Shown here piece after piece: positions 46,307-55,097 of a DNA stretch of 64,000 nucleotides. The notes below the pieces were generated by a model, which saw nothing but the letters and a program-made list of their open reading frames with translations, was not told the origin of the DNA and searched no databases. Within the stretch, counting starts at the first letter, position 1, and every line of letters begins with the position of its first letter. The DNA is taken from positions 1 through 64,000 of the forward strand of contig NZ_PYOG01000014.1 in NCBI RefSeq assembly GCF_003026815.1, written 5' to 3'. The translations under genes and the position numbers were made by a program. The DNA is from Photobacterium damselae. Its GTDB lineage: Bacteria > Pseudomonadota > Gammaproteobacteria > Enterobacterales > Vibrionaceae.

Positions 46307-47248
46307 TTAAGAATTTAATGTGTGTTGTACATCCTGCAACGAATACTGAAAATTCACACAGGGATCGAGCGCACCAACGAGCAGATCAAGCCCAACGGTT
46401 GGATCATTTTCAGGTAATTCACAGTGCTGAAAAATATAGTCAAATAATCCATCAGGTTCACACAATCTGTCTGTTGGTGTAATGATCTGATATTCAACAA
46501 TTTTATTATCCCAACCAACAACGGCTTGATGATAAAGTTCACCATGGGGCGCATTTACTCTCACCCCTCCAGCTTCAACCGTTGGTTTGATAAATTGCCA
46601 CTGTCCCGATAAACGATGATCAGAGAGCAATAAAGCCAGTTCATATACTCGAGATAAAATCAAAAGAAACAACACATTATCTTGCATTTTTTCTGAAATA
46701 CTCAGCGTGCTCGCATGTCGTTGATACAGATCTGAATGCTTCAAGATCTGGTAATCCATCTGCCAACCATAACGCAGTGCCCACGACAGTAATTTTGGAT
46801 ACGGCTTTGACATATCAGTACTCTCAAGCCAAGCAATAACGCCATGATTTGCAATGAGCTCAACGGTTAACTCTGCAGACATACCAAACAGTTGCTCTGA
46901 AATATCCCATTGCCCCGCAATTAATGCTGATGTTGTTGAATCTGCGTACTGCTTCCAACCTAACTTGTTTAGCATTAAAAAAAGCTGCATCGCGTGAGTA
47001 TTAATCCACTCATGATTTACCTGCCGCAATAATGTCCCTGTTGAACAACCCAAGACATAACTTGCCGCAAGTTGATGAGAGATTCGACATGCATTGGGTA
47101 AATGGCCTAGAACATCAATAGCATTTTGCGGTTCTAAACCGATTAGAGCGTGTTCTATTTCAGGGCGAACATAGTGGATTTCTGCCGCTTCGATTTCTTG
47201 TCGGTTCGTTAGCAATGTAATATCACAACGACCTAATAATGCATTCAT
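46307..47248 (-). CDS. hupK: Hydrogenase large-subunit-like accessory protein (HupK type)
   Basis: 313 residues from ATG at 47248, with GGAGAG upstream. The sequence shares positions with NiFe-hydrogenase large subunits: LPNACRISHQLAASYVLGCS matches the first Ni-site region with one cysteine kept, GGVRVNAPHGELYHQAVVGW matches the middle, and GALDPCVNFQYSLQD matches the C-terminal DPCxxC with its second cysteine missing. This is what is expected of HupK, a scaffold used in maturation rather than an enzyme. First gene of the hyp cluster. Name is from motif memory. Confidence 0.6.
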   Translation of the reverse strand: MNALLGRCDITLLTNRQEIEAAEIHYVRPEIEHALIGLEPQNAIDVLGHLPNACRISHQLAASYVLGCSTGTLLRQVNHEWINTHAMQLFLMLNKLGWKQYADSTTSALIAGQWDISEQLFGMSAELTVELIANHGVIAWLESTDMSKPYPKLLSWALRYGWQMDYQILKHSDLYQRHASTLSISEKMQDNVLFLLILSRVYELALLLSDHRLSGQWQFIKPTVEAGGVRVNAPHGELYHQAVVGWDNKIVEYQIITPTDRLCEPDGLFDYIFQHCELPENDPTVGLDLLVGALDPCVNFQYSLQDVQHTLNS

Positions 47249-47635
47249 GATCTCTCCATGATTGAAAGCAATATATGAGATGATTAATAATAAATCATAC
47301 AATTAAATTCTTTTTGCGCATTATCAATGGAAACGGAATAAGTAGAAATGTATTTTTTGTCCAAAAGCCAATTTTTTTAGCTTATCGCTGTACCCTTCTC
47401 AAAAACATCATATTTACAATACAAAAAACAAACAATTCAATTACATTGCTGAATTTATATTGAACTAAAAACTCACTCCAAATGATGTTTTTTCACTTGA
47501 TAATAAATAATATTTATAGTGCTTTTTTTTCACGTGTTGTAGTCACATTTTTCCCAATTAAAGATTGTTTTTTTTCACTGGTTAACTACTATACGCGCAA
47601 CTTTTTTACTGTAACGACCAATACGAATACCAAAG
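47249..47635. promoter_or_regulatory. hyp operon upstream region with FNR-like site
   Basis: AT-rich gene-free stretch. TTGCGCATTATCAA (47314-47327) matches the FNR consensus TTGAT-N4-ATCAA at 8 of 10 positions, 66 bases before the HupK-like start. Anaerobic control would suit hydrogenase maturation. Nothing else stands out, apart from a T-rich tract at 47520-47580. Confidence 0.5.
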
Positions 47636-47803
47636 ATGGATACTTTCCCCGCAAAACTAAAGCAAGCCACCTTTTTCTTCTCAACTCTATTTGCATCATC
47701 TTCTGCAATGGCGACCGAAATGAATACGCTAAATAGCCATGGTTCATTTGCGTTATGGCTATTGATAAGTGTCTTAGGATTTGGATTGATGTGTCGTAAG
47801 TAA
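47636..47803 (+). CDS. Possible 55-residue exported membrane peptide
   Basis: ATG at 47636 to TAA 47801-47803. It reads as a signal-peptide-like N-terminus (LKQATFFFSTLFASSSAMA), a short linker, one transmembrane helix (SFALWLLISVLGFGLM) and a closing CRK. The helix plus basic end is similar in shape to C-terminal sorting tails such as GlyGly-CTERM. No good ribosome site, so the gene is doubtful. Confidence 0.35.
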   Translation: MDTFPAKLKQATFFFSTLFASSSAMATEMNTLNSHGSFALWLLISVLGFGLMCRK

Positions 47804-47923
47804 CGGTTTAACTCAACGATATATCGCTGAAATAACTTTTTACATTTCGCCGTGAAAGAATAATTCACTATATAGGTCTTTATTACCGAACACATATTGT
47901 GGAAAGCATAAGGTATAAAGATT

Positions 47924-48274
47924 ATGGTTAAGTTAATTTCTCTTCTTTCAGGTATTGTTTTAAGCTTTGCCGTGAATGCCTCTCCGTACACTTGGAAGTC
48001 TCAGCAGACCACCATAGATGGAGCTCAGTTTACAAGCTCTCAACAAGCTTTCGATGCAGGGTTAGTTCTGTTGCGAGGGTTTGAAAGTAAAAGTGCATTT
48101 GAACTTGGCAAAGCTTTGAACCCGATCTTAACCGATCGCGTTAACCCTCGCAGTTATCAGATTACTCAGTCAAAAGTGAAAGTGGATCAGTTCCTAAATT
48201 CACAGGGTGATATGATCTATCAACCTATTGTTGATATTACTTATCGCTATGAAGCTCGTGACCGTAATAATTGA
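47924..48274 (+). CDS. Secreted small protein, DUF3316-like
   Basis: 116 residues. The signal peptide (VKLISLLSGIVLSFAVNA) is followed by a mature part with SSQQAFDAGLVLLRGFESKS, RSYQITQSKVKVDQFLN and a C-terminal beta strand YQPIVDITYRYEARDR. Size, signal peptide and the repeated Ser/Gln-Ala-Gly pattern fit DUF3316, a Vibrio family of unknown function; that is from memory. Standalone gene. Confidence 0.6.
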   Translation: MVKLISLLSGIVLSFAVNASPYTWKSQQTTIDGAQFTSSQQAFDAGLVLLRGFESKSAFELGKALNPILTDRVNPRSYQITQSKVKVDQFLNSQGDMIYQPIVDITYRYEARDRNN

Positions 48275-48366
48275 TTATTACCAATCCCCAATGACACCTC
48301 ATTAATAATAAGAGAATAATTTATTGTATATTGGGGAAAATATAACTCACCTAACATGAGAAAAGA

Positions 48367-48516
48367 TTAAGCCTTCAATTCTCGTAAATAGCGGTAAATT
48401 GTGTGAATGGAAATATCTAAGCCCTTTGCCGCTATTTGAAACAACTCGGTTATTTTTTTTAGCGTACACAGTCTTTGTTTTGATATTATAAATTTCCTAT
48501 TAACTATCAATACCAT
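48367..48516 (-). CDS. Possible 49-residue HTH protein or remnant
   Basis: Clean frame from ATG 48516 to TAA 48367-48369. The C-terminal half LFQIAAKGLDISIHTIYRYL followed by RELKA looks like a helix-turn-helix, with IxxHTIYRYL as the recognition helix. The N-terminal half is hydrophobic and basic. No clear ribosome site and no flanking partner, so it may be the tail of a lost regulator or transposase-like gene. Confidence 0.3.
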   Translation of the reverse strand: MVLIVNRKFIISKQRLCTLKKITELFQIAAKGLDISIHTIYRYLRELKA

Positions 48517-48651
48517 AAGTAAATAACCACTCTCACAAAAAATGAAAATTTAGTCTTCCTATCCCCGAACTCTCTATTTGATCAAGATCACATAAATTAA
48601 CCTCTAACCCTCGTATAACAGATTCTCCACTTCTATTTGTTATACAAAAAA

Positions 48652-50124
48652 ATGAAAAAACTCACACTTTTGGCTAGCAGTATTATTGCGGCAACTATTG
48701 CAGGGCAAGCAAGCGCCTGTACGACGATTCTTGTAGGTAATCAAGCAACTAAAGACGGTTCATATATTGTTGCCCGTAATGAAGATTACCAAGCAACTAA
48801 CGCGAAAAATTTTGTTTTCCATCCAGCAGAAAAACCACAGAAAGAAGCTTTCCACTCTAATGCCAATGACTTTACCTATCCGGCAGCAAAAGAGGCGTTG
48901 CAATACACTTCAATGTCTGATTTTAATACTGATGGTAAAAGCATGGGTGAAGTTGGATTCAACTCTGCCGGGGTTGGCATGTCATCAACTGAAACCATTT
49001 ATAATGGCGCTAAAGCACTGAAAGTCGATCCTTACGTTACCAAAACAGGTATTGGCGAAGATTCCATTGAGAACGTGATTTTACCGCGTATTCACTCTGC
49101 CAAAGAGGGGGTAGAGTTACTTGGTAAGATCATTGAAACACAAGGGGCTTCTGAAGGTTTTGGGGTCGCTTTTGTTGATAATGACGGGATTTGGTATTTA
49201 GAAACCGGTAGTGGTCACCAATGGATGGCAGAAAAAGTACCTGCAGATAAATACTTCGTATCAGCAAACCAAGGTCGATTGCAGCACTATCTTCCAAATA
49301 ATCCAAATTATTTAGCCTCTCCAACCTTAGTGAGTTTTGCTGAACAACACGGTTTATATCAAGCCGTTAAGGGTCAACCTTTTGATTTTCATGCGGCTTA
49401 TTCACAAGATACCCCAAATGATATCACCTACAACTACCCTCGCGTTTGGACCCTACAACATATGTATACTCAGGGCCTTAAAACAAAAATTGATCAAGGT
49501 AAAACATTTCCAGTCTTCTTAAAACCAACTCACAAGCTTACCGTTGCTGACGTAGAACAAGGCTTGCGTAATCATTATCAAGGCACTTCCCACGATCCGT
49601 ACGCCAATAAAAATCCTAAAGAACCATACCGTCCGGTGTCGGTATTTAGAACTCAAGAATCCCACGTGTTACAAGTTCGTCCTAACCTACCCAAAGCAAT
49701 TGGTGAAGTGGAATACATGGCATATGGTATGACATCACTTAGTGTTTATTTGCCGTATTACCAAGGTATGACCAAAGTACCTCACAGCATTACATTAGGT
49801 ACCGATCAAGCAGATGATCAATCCGCTAATTGGAAGTTCCGTAAGTTACAAACACTTGCCATGATGGATTGGAATGACTTTGCTCCTATTGTTCAAAAGG
49901 CGTATCAAAACTTTGAACAACAGACTGCGCAAAAACAAAAAGAGATGGAAAAACAGTATCTAGCCATTTATAAGTCAGAGCCAAAACAAGCTCAGGCGTT
50001 GATCAATAATTTTGAGCAACAAACCGTTACCGATGTACTCAAATTAACCGATCAACTTACCAACACGCTATTTACTAAACTGACGCACAAAGTTGATATG
50101 ACCTACCATTTTGAAGGGGCATAG
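48652..50124 (+). CDS. C69-family dipeptidase (exported)
   Basis: 490 residues from ATG at 48652. The signal peptide (1-22, ending GQASA) exposes Cys-23 as the new N-terminus, and CTTILVGNQATKDGS is the Ntn-hydrolase nucleophile motif of peptidase family C69. The RNEDYQ motif follows as in PepD relatives, with SMSDFN, EVGFNSAGVGMSSTETIY and an internal FVSANQGRL. It should self-activate by signal removal and cleave dipeptides in the periplasm. A terminator follows. Confidence 0.9.
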   Translation: MKKLTLLASSIIAATIAGQASACTTILVGNQATKDGSYIVARNEDYQATNAKNFVFHPAEKPQKEAFHSNANDFTYPAAKEALQYTSMSDFNTDGKSMGEVGFNSAGVGMSSTETIYNGAKALKVDPYVTKTGIGEDSIENVILPRIHSAKEGVELLGKIIETQGASEGFGVAFVDNDGIWYLETGSGHQWMAEKVPADKYFVSANQGRLQHYLPNNPNYLASPTLVSFAEQHGLYQAVKGQPFDFHAAYSQDTPNDITYNYPRVWTLQHMYTQGLKTKIDQGKTFPVFLKPTHKLTVADVEQGLRNHYQGTSHDPYANKNPKEPYRPVSVFRTQESHVLQVRPNLPKAIGEVEYMAYGMTSLSVYLPYYQGMTKVPHSITLGTDQADDQSANWKFRKLQTLAMMDWNDFAPIVQKAYQNFEQQTAQKQKEMEKQYLAIYKSEPKQAQALINNFEQQTVTDVLKLTDQLTNTLFTKLTHKVDMTYHFEGA

Positions 50125-50168
50125 AATCAGCTTAGTATTAAAAGCAAAACCGAATAAATAAGAAATAC

Positions 50169-50216
50169 AAAGCCACGTTTTCATCATTAAAATCATTATG
50201 AAAAACGTGGCTTTCT
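50169..50216. terminator. Terminator between the C69 gene and the MalY/PatB gene
   Basis: AAAGCCACGTTTTCAT (50169-50184) pairs with ATGAAAAACGTGGCTTT with a one-base bulge, followed by CTTCT. It probably works for both convergent genes. Confidence 0.75.
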
Positions 50217-50260
50217 TCTATTTTCGACTCTTCTACAATCGATATATGTTCGCTAAGATT

Positions 50261-51430
50261 TTATTTTAATACGGTTCTTAAGCGGCTAATTTTCTCTTCT
50301 AAAATAGATTTTGGACAACCTAAGTTAAGACGGATAAAGCCACTACCATCTCGACCAAATCCGTATCCCATAGTTGGAATCACCCCAGCTTGATGCAACT
50401 TTTGCTCAAGTTCTTGATCATCAAGCCCCATCGCTCGACAATCTAACCATGCTAAATATGTTGATTCTTGAACGCGATAAGTCACTTGCTTTAGCTCATC
50501 ACGAACAAACGCTTCTAGAATTTTATTATTTTCTTCAAGGTATTTAACGGTTTCATCAACCCATGCATGACCATTTCGGTAAGCGGCTTGGTTGGCAATA
50601 ATACTAAAGGCGCTATAGACATCAATACCATAAGCCAATAACTTTGTTTTGAGCGCTTGAGCTTCTTTTTCATTTGGAATCATAGTATTAGTCAAACGCA
50701 TTGACGGCAAACCAAAGGTCTTAGTTCCCGCGATACACACCGCCAGTTTATCAAAGTACTGAGGTTCAACTCGTAGACAACTGTAAAACGTGTGGCCACT
50801 AAATACCATGTCAGCCCAGATCTCATCAGAAATTAGATACACACCATATTGATGACATAACTGACAAACCTGAGTCACTTCTTGCTCTGTCCACACTCGA
50901 CCACCTGGGTTATGAGGGTTGCAGAATATCATGATCTTCACACCATTTTGAAATTGCGCTTCAAGATCAGCAAAATCAATCGTGTAATAACCGTTGTCAT
51001 TGATCAGACTCGATTCAGCAACTGTACGACCTGTATTTTCAATGGTGCGATAAAAAGCATGATAAACCGGGCTAAGCACTAAAACTTTATCCCCGACTTG
51101 GCACCATTGCTCCACCAGCATCGCAATAGCAGGTAAGCTTCCCGGTGTTGTATGGAACCACTCCTTTTGCAAGCTCACTTGATGGCGTTCAGCCCACCAA
51201 TCAATTACTGAATTAAAATATTCATCACCGCGCTCAGAATAGCCAAAAATGCCGTGATTTAAACGCTCTTGTAAAGCATCAGTAATAAAGTTAGGAGCTT
51301 TAAAGTCCCAATCCGATACCCAACTAGGCAGAGCTTCCCCTTCTGGAACCCCTAACCATTTCTCCATGTAGTCCCATTTTAAGCAATCTGTACCGTAACG
51401 ATTAATAATAGTATCTAGTTCGTGTGCCAT
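50261..51430 (-). CDS. MalY/PatB-family PLP aminotransferase (C-S lyase)
   Basis: 389 residues from ATG at 51430, behind GAGG. Fold-type I PLP enzyme with WVSDWDFKAPNFI at the substrate lid, MIFCNPHNPGGRVWTEQEV, YLISDEIWADMVF, and the PLP-lysine loop CIAGTKTFGLPSMRLTNT. The family cleaves cystathionine or cysteine to thiol, pyruvate and ammonia. It lies 58 bases after the NhaC-type gene, which suggests a shared transcript. It is close to E. coli MalY but has no maltose genes around it. Confidence 0.9.
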   Translation of the reverse strand: MAHELDTIINRYGTDCLKWDYMEKWLGVPEGEALPSWVSDWDFKAPNFITDALQERLNHGIFGYSERGDEYFNSVIDWWAERHQVSLQKEWFHTTPGSLPAIAMLVEQWCQVGDKVLVLSPVYHAFYRTIENTGRTVAESSLINDNGYYTIDFADLEAQFQNGVKIMIFCNPHNPGGRVWTEQEVTQVCQLCHQYGVYLISDEIWADMVFSGHTFYSCLRVEPQYFDKLAVCIAGTKTFGLPSMRLTNTMIPNEKEAQALKTKLLAYGIDVYSAFSIIANQAAYRNGHAWVDETVKYLEENNKILEAFVRDELKQVTYRVQESTYLAWLDCRAMGLDDQELEQKLHQAGVIPTMGYGFGRDGSGFIRLNLGCPKSILEEKISRLRTVLK

Positions 51431-51488
51431 AACTTCCTCACGTAAGAAAGGAAAGCCCCAAATAGACGGGCTTTCCAAATTAATTTAT

Positions 51489-52937
51489 TTAAACTGTTGC
51501 TTTAGTTTGTGTTGTTGTTTTTGTCTCTTTTACCGCTTTGGCAATACCAACACCCGTTACAGCCCACAGCATGGCAAAGAAAATTGCAGAGTAGTTTTGA
51601 ATTGCCCAAGGCATGTAATCTAGCGTTGAAACACCTAATGTTGCAGCCATAAATACACCAGCATTAGTCCATGGAACAAGCGGTTCAATAATGGTGCCGG
51701 CATCTTCAATGGTGCGAGATAAGTTCTTAGGATCTAACTGCATACGCTTATAGGTATCACGGAACAGCTCTGAAGGAATAAGCAGCGCCAGTTTGCCATC
51801 GGATGTTGTACACACCACGGTAATAGTAGTCACAATTGTTGCACCAATAAGACTTGCGGTCCCTTTGATCCCTTTACTTAGTAGATCGACAAGAACATTT
51901 AGAGCGCCTGTAAGAGCCAGAGCTCCAGCAAAAGAGAAAGCACAAAAGACCAGTAACACAACGCCCATCATAGAAGTCATACCACCGCGATTAACCAAAG
52001 TTAAAACATCGCTAACCACGGTCACATTACTTAAGCCAGCATCTGCAAACATGCTCGCGTTAAAGCCATTAAGCATCGCAGTTAGAGCCGTTACTAAGCT
52101 GAAGCCTTGGAATGTTACTGCGTTAAAGATGCCAATTGCGATAGCTAATAACATCAAAGGAATGGTTGGCAACTTACGAATAGCGCCCCACAAAATCAAC
52201 GCAGGAGGCAATAATAGGAAAATGTTAAGAGAAAATAGCTGCTCAATATTAGCCAGCATTGCAATCACCTTCTCCGGCGTATCTGCGGTAACATCGTGAC
52301 TACCCACAAAGAAGAACACAACGGCAGAAAGGATAAATGCAGGAATTGTAGTCCAAAGCATGTGCTGAATGTGCGAGTACAGATCAGTGCCAGCAACAAC
52401 AGGGGCAAAGTTAGTAGAATCAGAAAGTGGTGAGATCTTATCACCAAAGTATGCGCCAGAAACCACAGCACCAGCCACCGCGGCAAGGTTTGCGTCCATA
52501 CCGGTTGCAATACCCATCAAAGCCACACCAATTGTCCCCGCAGAACCCCATGATGTTCCTGTACATAGAGACACCATACAAGTCACTAAAAATGATGTAA
52601 GCACTAAATATTCAGGGCTGATGATCTTTAGACCGTAGTAGACCAGCATTGGAATAGTACCACCGACCATCCAACTACCGATTAAGCCACCAACTAGCAC
52701 CAATATGAAGACAGCAGGCAAAGTTTTCGCTAAGCGGTCGATAATAGCATTTTGAATATCATCCCAGCTGTAGCCAATTTTCCATGCCACTGCAGCTGCT
52801 ATTACCGCAGAAGTTAACAAAAGACTTTCAATCGGAAGACCATATACACCATATCCAATTACCAGCAATCCGATCATTGCAATTAATGGCAGCAGAGCTA
52901 ACCCTACTGGTGGTGCCGTTATAGATTTATTATTCAT
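51489..52937 (-). CDS. nhaC: NhaC-family Na+/H+ antiporter-like transporter
   Basis: 482 residues from ATG at 52937. About eleven to twelve hydrophobic segments, with the NhaC marks GTSWGSAGTIGVALMGIATG, GAYFGDKISPLSDSTNFAP and WTNAGVFMAATLGVSTL. Family members exchange Na+ for H+, and some carry amino acids or malate/lactate. Being first in a unit with a C-S lyase suggests a sulfur or amino acid substrate; that is inference. The promoter region to its right carries 13-bp palindromes and a LacI regulator. Confidence 0.87.
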   Translation of the reverse strand: MNNKSITAPPVGLALLPLIAMIGLLVIGYGVYGLPIESLLLTSAVIAAAVAWKIGYSWDDIQNAIIDRLAKTLPAVFILVLVGGLIGSWMVGGTIPMLVYYGLKIISPEYLVLTSFLVTCMVSLCTGTSWGSAGTIGVALMGIATGMDANLAAVAGAVVSGAYFGDKISPLSDSTNFAPVVAGTDLYSHIQHMLWTTIPAFILSAVVFFFVGSHDVTADTPEKVIAMLANIEQLFSLNIFLLLPPALILWGAIRKLPTIPLMLLAIAIGIFNAVTFQGFSLVTALTAMLNGFNASMFADAGLSNVTVVSDVLTLVNRGGMTSMMGVVLLVFCAFSFAGALALTGALNVLVDLLSKGIKGTASLIGATIVTTITVVCTTSDGKLALLIPSELFRDTYKRMQLDPKNLSRTIEDAGTIIEPLVPWTNAGVFMAATLGVSTLDYMPWAIQNYSAIFFAMLWAVTGVGIAKAVKETKTTTQTKATV

Positions 52938-52948
52938 GTAATTTACAT
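52936..52948. promoter_or_regulatory. 13-bp palindrome overlapping the nhaC start
   Basis: ATGTAATTTACAT: arms ATGTAA and TTACAT around a single T. Its left end is the start codon region of the transporter gene (complement at 52935-52937). The same 13-mer in reverse complement lies at 53075-53087. Confidence 0.65.
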
Positions 52949-53074
52949 CCACACGTCATAAAAGGAACAAAGGTTATTAATTGTTTTTATCTGTTTTGAA
53001 TCACATTATTAGGATAAATACTAAATATCTATCGATCTGTGATGGAATTCACTGATGTAACATATTAATATTCA

Positions 53075-53087
53075 ATGTAAATTACAT
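53075..53087. promoter_or_regulatory. 13-bp palindrome upstream of the LacI gene
   Basis: ATGTAAATTACAT, the exact reverse complement of the 52936-52948 site. A partial ATGTAACAT copy lies at 53055-53063 between them. These are candidate operators for the divergent LacI-type regulator, although the lack of a central CG is unusual for the family. Confidence 0.65.
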
Positions 53088-53114
53088 GATTAAAAAATGG
53101 GATCTTCAACACAT

Positions 53115-54107
53115 ATGGCAACCATTAAAGATGTAGCAAAAGCGGCAAATGTCTCAACCGCCACCGTCTCTAGAGTCATTAATCAGTCTGATAGTGTGCT
53201 GCCAGAAACCGTAGCGAAGGTAGAGAGTGTGATGGCACAGCTTGGCTATCAAATTAAAGACAACCGACGCCTTACCATTAATCAAGGACAAGATACTATT
53301 GGCTTGATCGTAAGCCGTTTTCACTCTCCTTTTTATGGTTTATTGACTCAAGGCGTCGAAAAAATTGCGAAAAAGCACGGGCGTAAGCTCATTGTGGCAA
53401 GTGGTAACTACGATATAGAGTGTGAAGAAGAGGCGCTAAAATTTATATTAAGTAAAGGCTGCCGCAATATCATTGTTCATAGCAAAGCAATGACTGATGA
53501 GATGTTGATCCGTTATGTCAAACAACATCCAGGGATCATTATTATTAACCGTCATGTAGCCGAAATTGAGTCGCAATGTGTATGGTTAGATAATAGCGCA
53601 GGTACATATTTGGCAACGAAGCACTTAATTGAACAGGGTCATCATAAAATTGCTTATCTTTCTTGTGAAATGGAAGTTGATGATAAATTTGATCGTTTTA
53701 ATGGCTATCAACAAGCGTTAGCTGAAGCTGGTATTGAATTTAATCCCGATTGGGTTGAAGAAGTGCCTTTTGGAGAGCCTGGTGGTGCAGAAGCTGCTAT
53801 TAATTTACTCAACAAAGGATTACCTGTAACAGCGCTAGTTGCATTTAACGATTTTTACGCAGCAGCTGCAATGCAAGTCTTTAAAGAACATGGCATAGAG
53901 ATCCCACAACGTTTATCTATTGTAGGTTTCGATGATGTTCTACCTCAGTGTTATTTTAATCCTAAGCTGACGACTATTCGCAGCCCAATTGAAAGTATGG
54001 CGATGAATGCTGCTCGTCTATCTTTAGAAGGTTGCGAGCTACCAGTATCGAATACATTTCATCCATTGCTAATTAAACGCGATTCGGTGCAGAAGCCTTT
54101 TGAATAA
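53115..54107 (+). CDS. LacI-family transcriptional regulator
   Basis: 330 residues from ATG at 53115 (MATIKDVAKAANVSTATVSR), the canonical family start; an in-frame ATG at 53097 would add six residues. LacI HTH plus hinge (VAKVESVMAQLGYQIKDNRR) and a periplasmic-binding-like ligand domain ending SIVGFDDVLPQCYFNPKLTT. It is divergent from the NhaC/MalY pair, as MalI is from malX-malY in E. coli, so it probably represses that pair. Inducer unknown. Confidence 0.9.
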   Translation: MATIKDVAKAANVSTATVSRVINQSDSVLPETVAKVESVMAQLGYQIKDNRRLTINQGQDTIGLIVSRFHSPFYGLLTQGVEKIAKKHGRKLIVASGNYDIECEEEALKFILSKGCRNIIVHSKAMTDEMLIRYVKQHPGIIIINRHVAEIESQCVWLDNSAGTYLATKHLIEQGHHKIAYLSCEMEVDDKFDRFNGYQQALAEAGIEFNPDWVEEVPFGEPGGAEAAINLLNKGLPVTALVAFNDFYAAAAMQVFKEHGIEIPQRLSIVGFDDVLPQCYFNPKLTTIRSPIESMAMNAARLSLEGCELPVSNTFHPLLIKRDSVQKPFE

Positions 54108-54163
54108 TCAAGATTACTCTTTCTAAGGGGTCGTTAGTATGGAGTATTTCAGTAACAAAACGC

Positions 54164-54198
54164 AAAAAGGCCGCTGAGCAAAACTCAGCGGCCTTCTT
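54164..54198 (-). terminator. Terminator of tRNA-Ser copy 1
   Basis: GGCCGCTGAG (54169-54178) with CTCAGCGGCC (54184-54193), loop CAAAA; on the minus strand it is followed by TTTTTGCG. Confidence 0.92.
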
Positions 54199-54203
54199 TA
54201 ATA

Positions 54204-54294
54204 TGGCGGAGAGATAGGGATTTGAACCCTAGATACGCTACAAACGTATGCCGGTTTTCAAGACCGGTGCTTTCAACCACTCAGCCATCTCTCC
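54204..54294 (-). tRNA. tRNA-Ser (UGA), copy 1
   Basis: 91 nt including an encoded CCA (TGG at 54204-54206). It begins GGAGAGATGGC and has the D-loop GCTGAGTGGTTGAAAGC, anticodon stem-loop CGGTCTTGAAAACCG with anticodon TGA, a long variable arm typical of serine tRNAs, and a T-arm with GGTTCAAATCC. Identical to the copy at 56390. Confidence 0.96.
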
Positions 54295-54423
54295 TACGGG
54301 GACGGATATTAGAGTGGTTCATCGATATTGTAAAGCTTCTACAAACCGTTTGACTTAACATCAATCTATTTGGTTTATTTTGCATTAAAAACACTCGACA
54401 TAGTAGATATCGCTGTTTACTAT

Positions 54424-54774
54424 CTAACCAACAGCAGGAACCAGCTTAGACCAACTGACCAATAGCCCCGCAGCAAATAATACCCATATTGCCGTTGCTA
54501 ATGATAAAGTCATCCATAATCCGTAACGGGCGCTGAGTATATACACCGCTAATAGATACCCCGCATATGGAACCAACGAATACAAGCCAAATAAAGCTGT
54601 TGTTCTTAACTCTTCAACCCCACGCTCAGAACCAACAATAAAGTGTGCAATTAAAGCAAACGTTGGAAACAAAGGCACAAGGCCTGCAATATAGAAGTTT
54701 TTTGTCTTAGACAACAATGCAATTAATAGAACCGCAAACGCCCCTAATGAGCATTTAGCAAATAACGCAATCAT
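54424..54774 (-). CDS. glpM: GlpM-family membrane protein
   Basis: 116 residues, four hydrophobic helices. The block LLSKTKNFYIAGLVPLFPTF followed by ALIAHFIVGSERGVEELRTT is almost the E. coli GlpM sequence as I remember it. GlpM was first linked to glycerol metabolism or alginate phenotypes; the biochemical role is unknown. Single gene. Confidence 0.88.
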   Translation of the reverse strand: MIALFAKCSLGAFAVLLIALLSKTKNFYIAGLVPLFPTFALIAHFIVGSERGVEELRTTALFGLYSLVPYAGYLLAVYILSARYGLWMTLSLATAIWVLFAAGLLVSWSKLVPAVG

Positions 54775-55097
54775 TTAATCTTCCCTATCCGATTTTAATA
54801 TGCTCAAGCAGTCTTATTTGAGATAAATCACAGTGTCTGTGTTTATGGTGTAATCAAATAGATAATAAATTGTAATCGCGAAGAGATATAACAAGTTAAT
54901 CTGCTTAATAGGATAAAAATATTTTTAAGTTCAATTAGTTATTGATATATCGCTTTTCTGTGATTTATTGTCTCTGGCGTGGTATTATCTCGCAACTATC
55001 TTCTCAGATGTAGATGCATAAACCATCCACTATGATAGAAATAGCAGATAATTTCGCCATTGCGAATGATAATTACGTTTAGAAAAGAGATAATATT
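54775..55097. other. Intergenic region between glpM and ygjV
   Basis: About 320 AT-rich bases containing the promoters of two divergent genes. I see no ORF or strong hairpin. The ygjV-like frame starts with TTG at 55098 behind AGAG. Confidence 0.4.

Larger units (their letters stand above)
54159..54294. repeat. 136-bp direct repeat, copy 1 (terminator plus tRNA-Ser)
   Basis: Bases 54159-54294 and 56345-56480 are identical over 136 positions by eye. Each unit contains a terminator and a tRNA-Ser(UGA) on the minus strand. The 2.05 kb between them holds glpM, ygjV and a SpoU methyltransferase. Confidence 0.9.

Noticed and set aside
47575..47991. 138-codon minus-strand frame between the hyp operon and the DUF3316-like gene
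   Set aside because: It overlaps the start of the secreted DUF3316-like gene on the other strand, has no ribosome site and no domain pattern.
51793..52299. 168-codon plus-strand frame inside nhaC
   Set aside because: It is antisense to the transmembrane gene; its Thr/Val/Pro-rich content mirrors hydrophobic codons on the other strand.
54424..54774. DUF3429-type membrane protein
   Set aside because: The SKTKNFYIAGLVPLFPTF and ALIAHFIVGSERG blocks match GlpM more closely.
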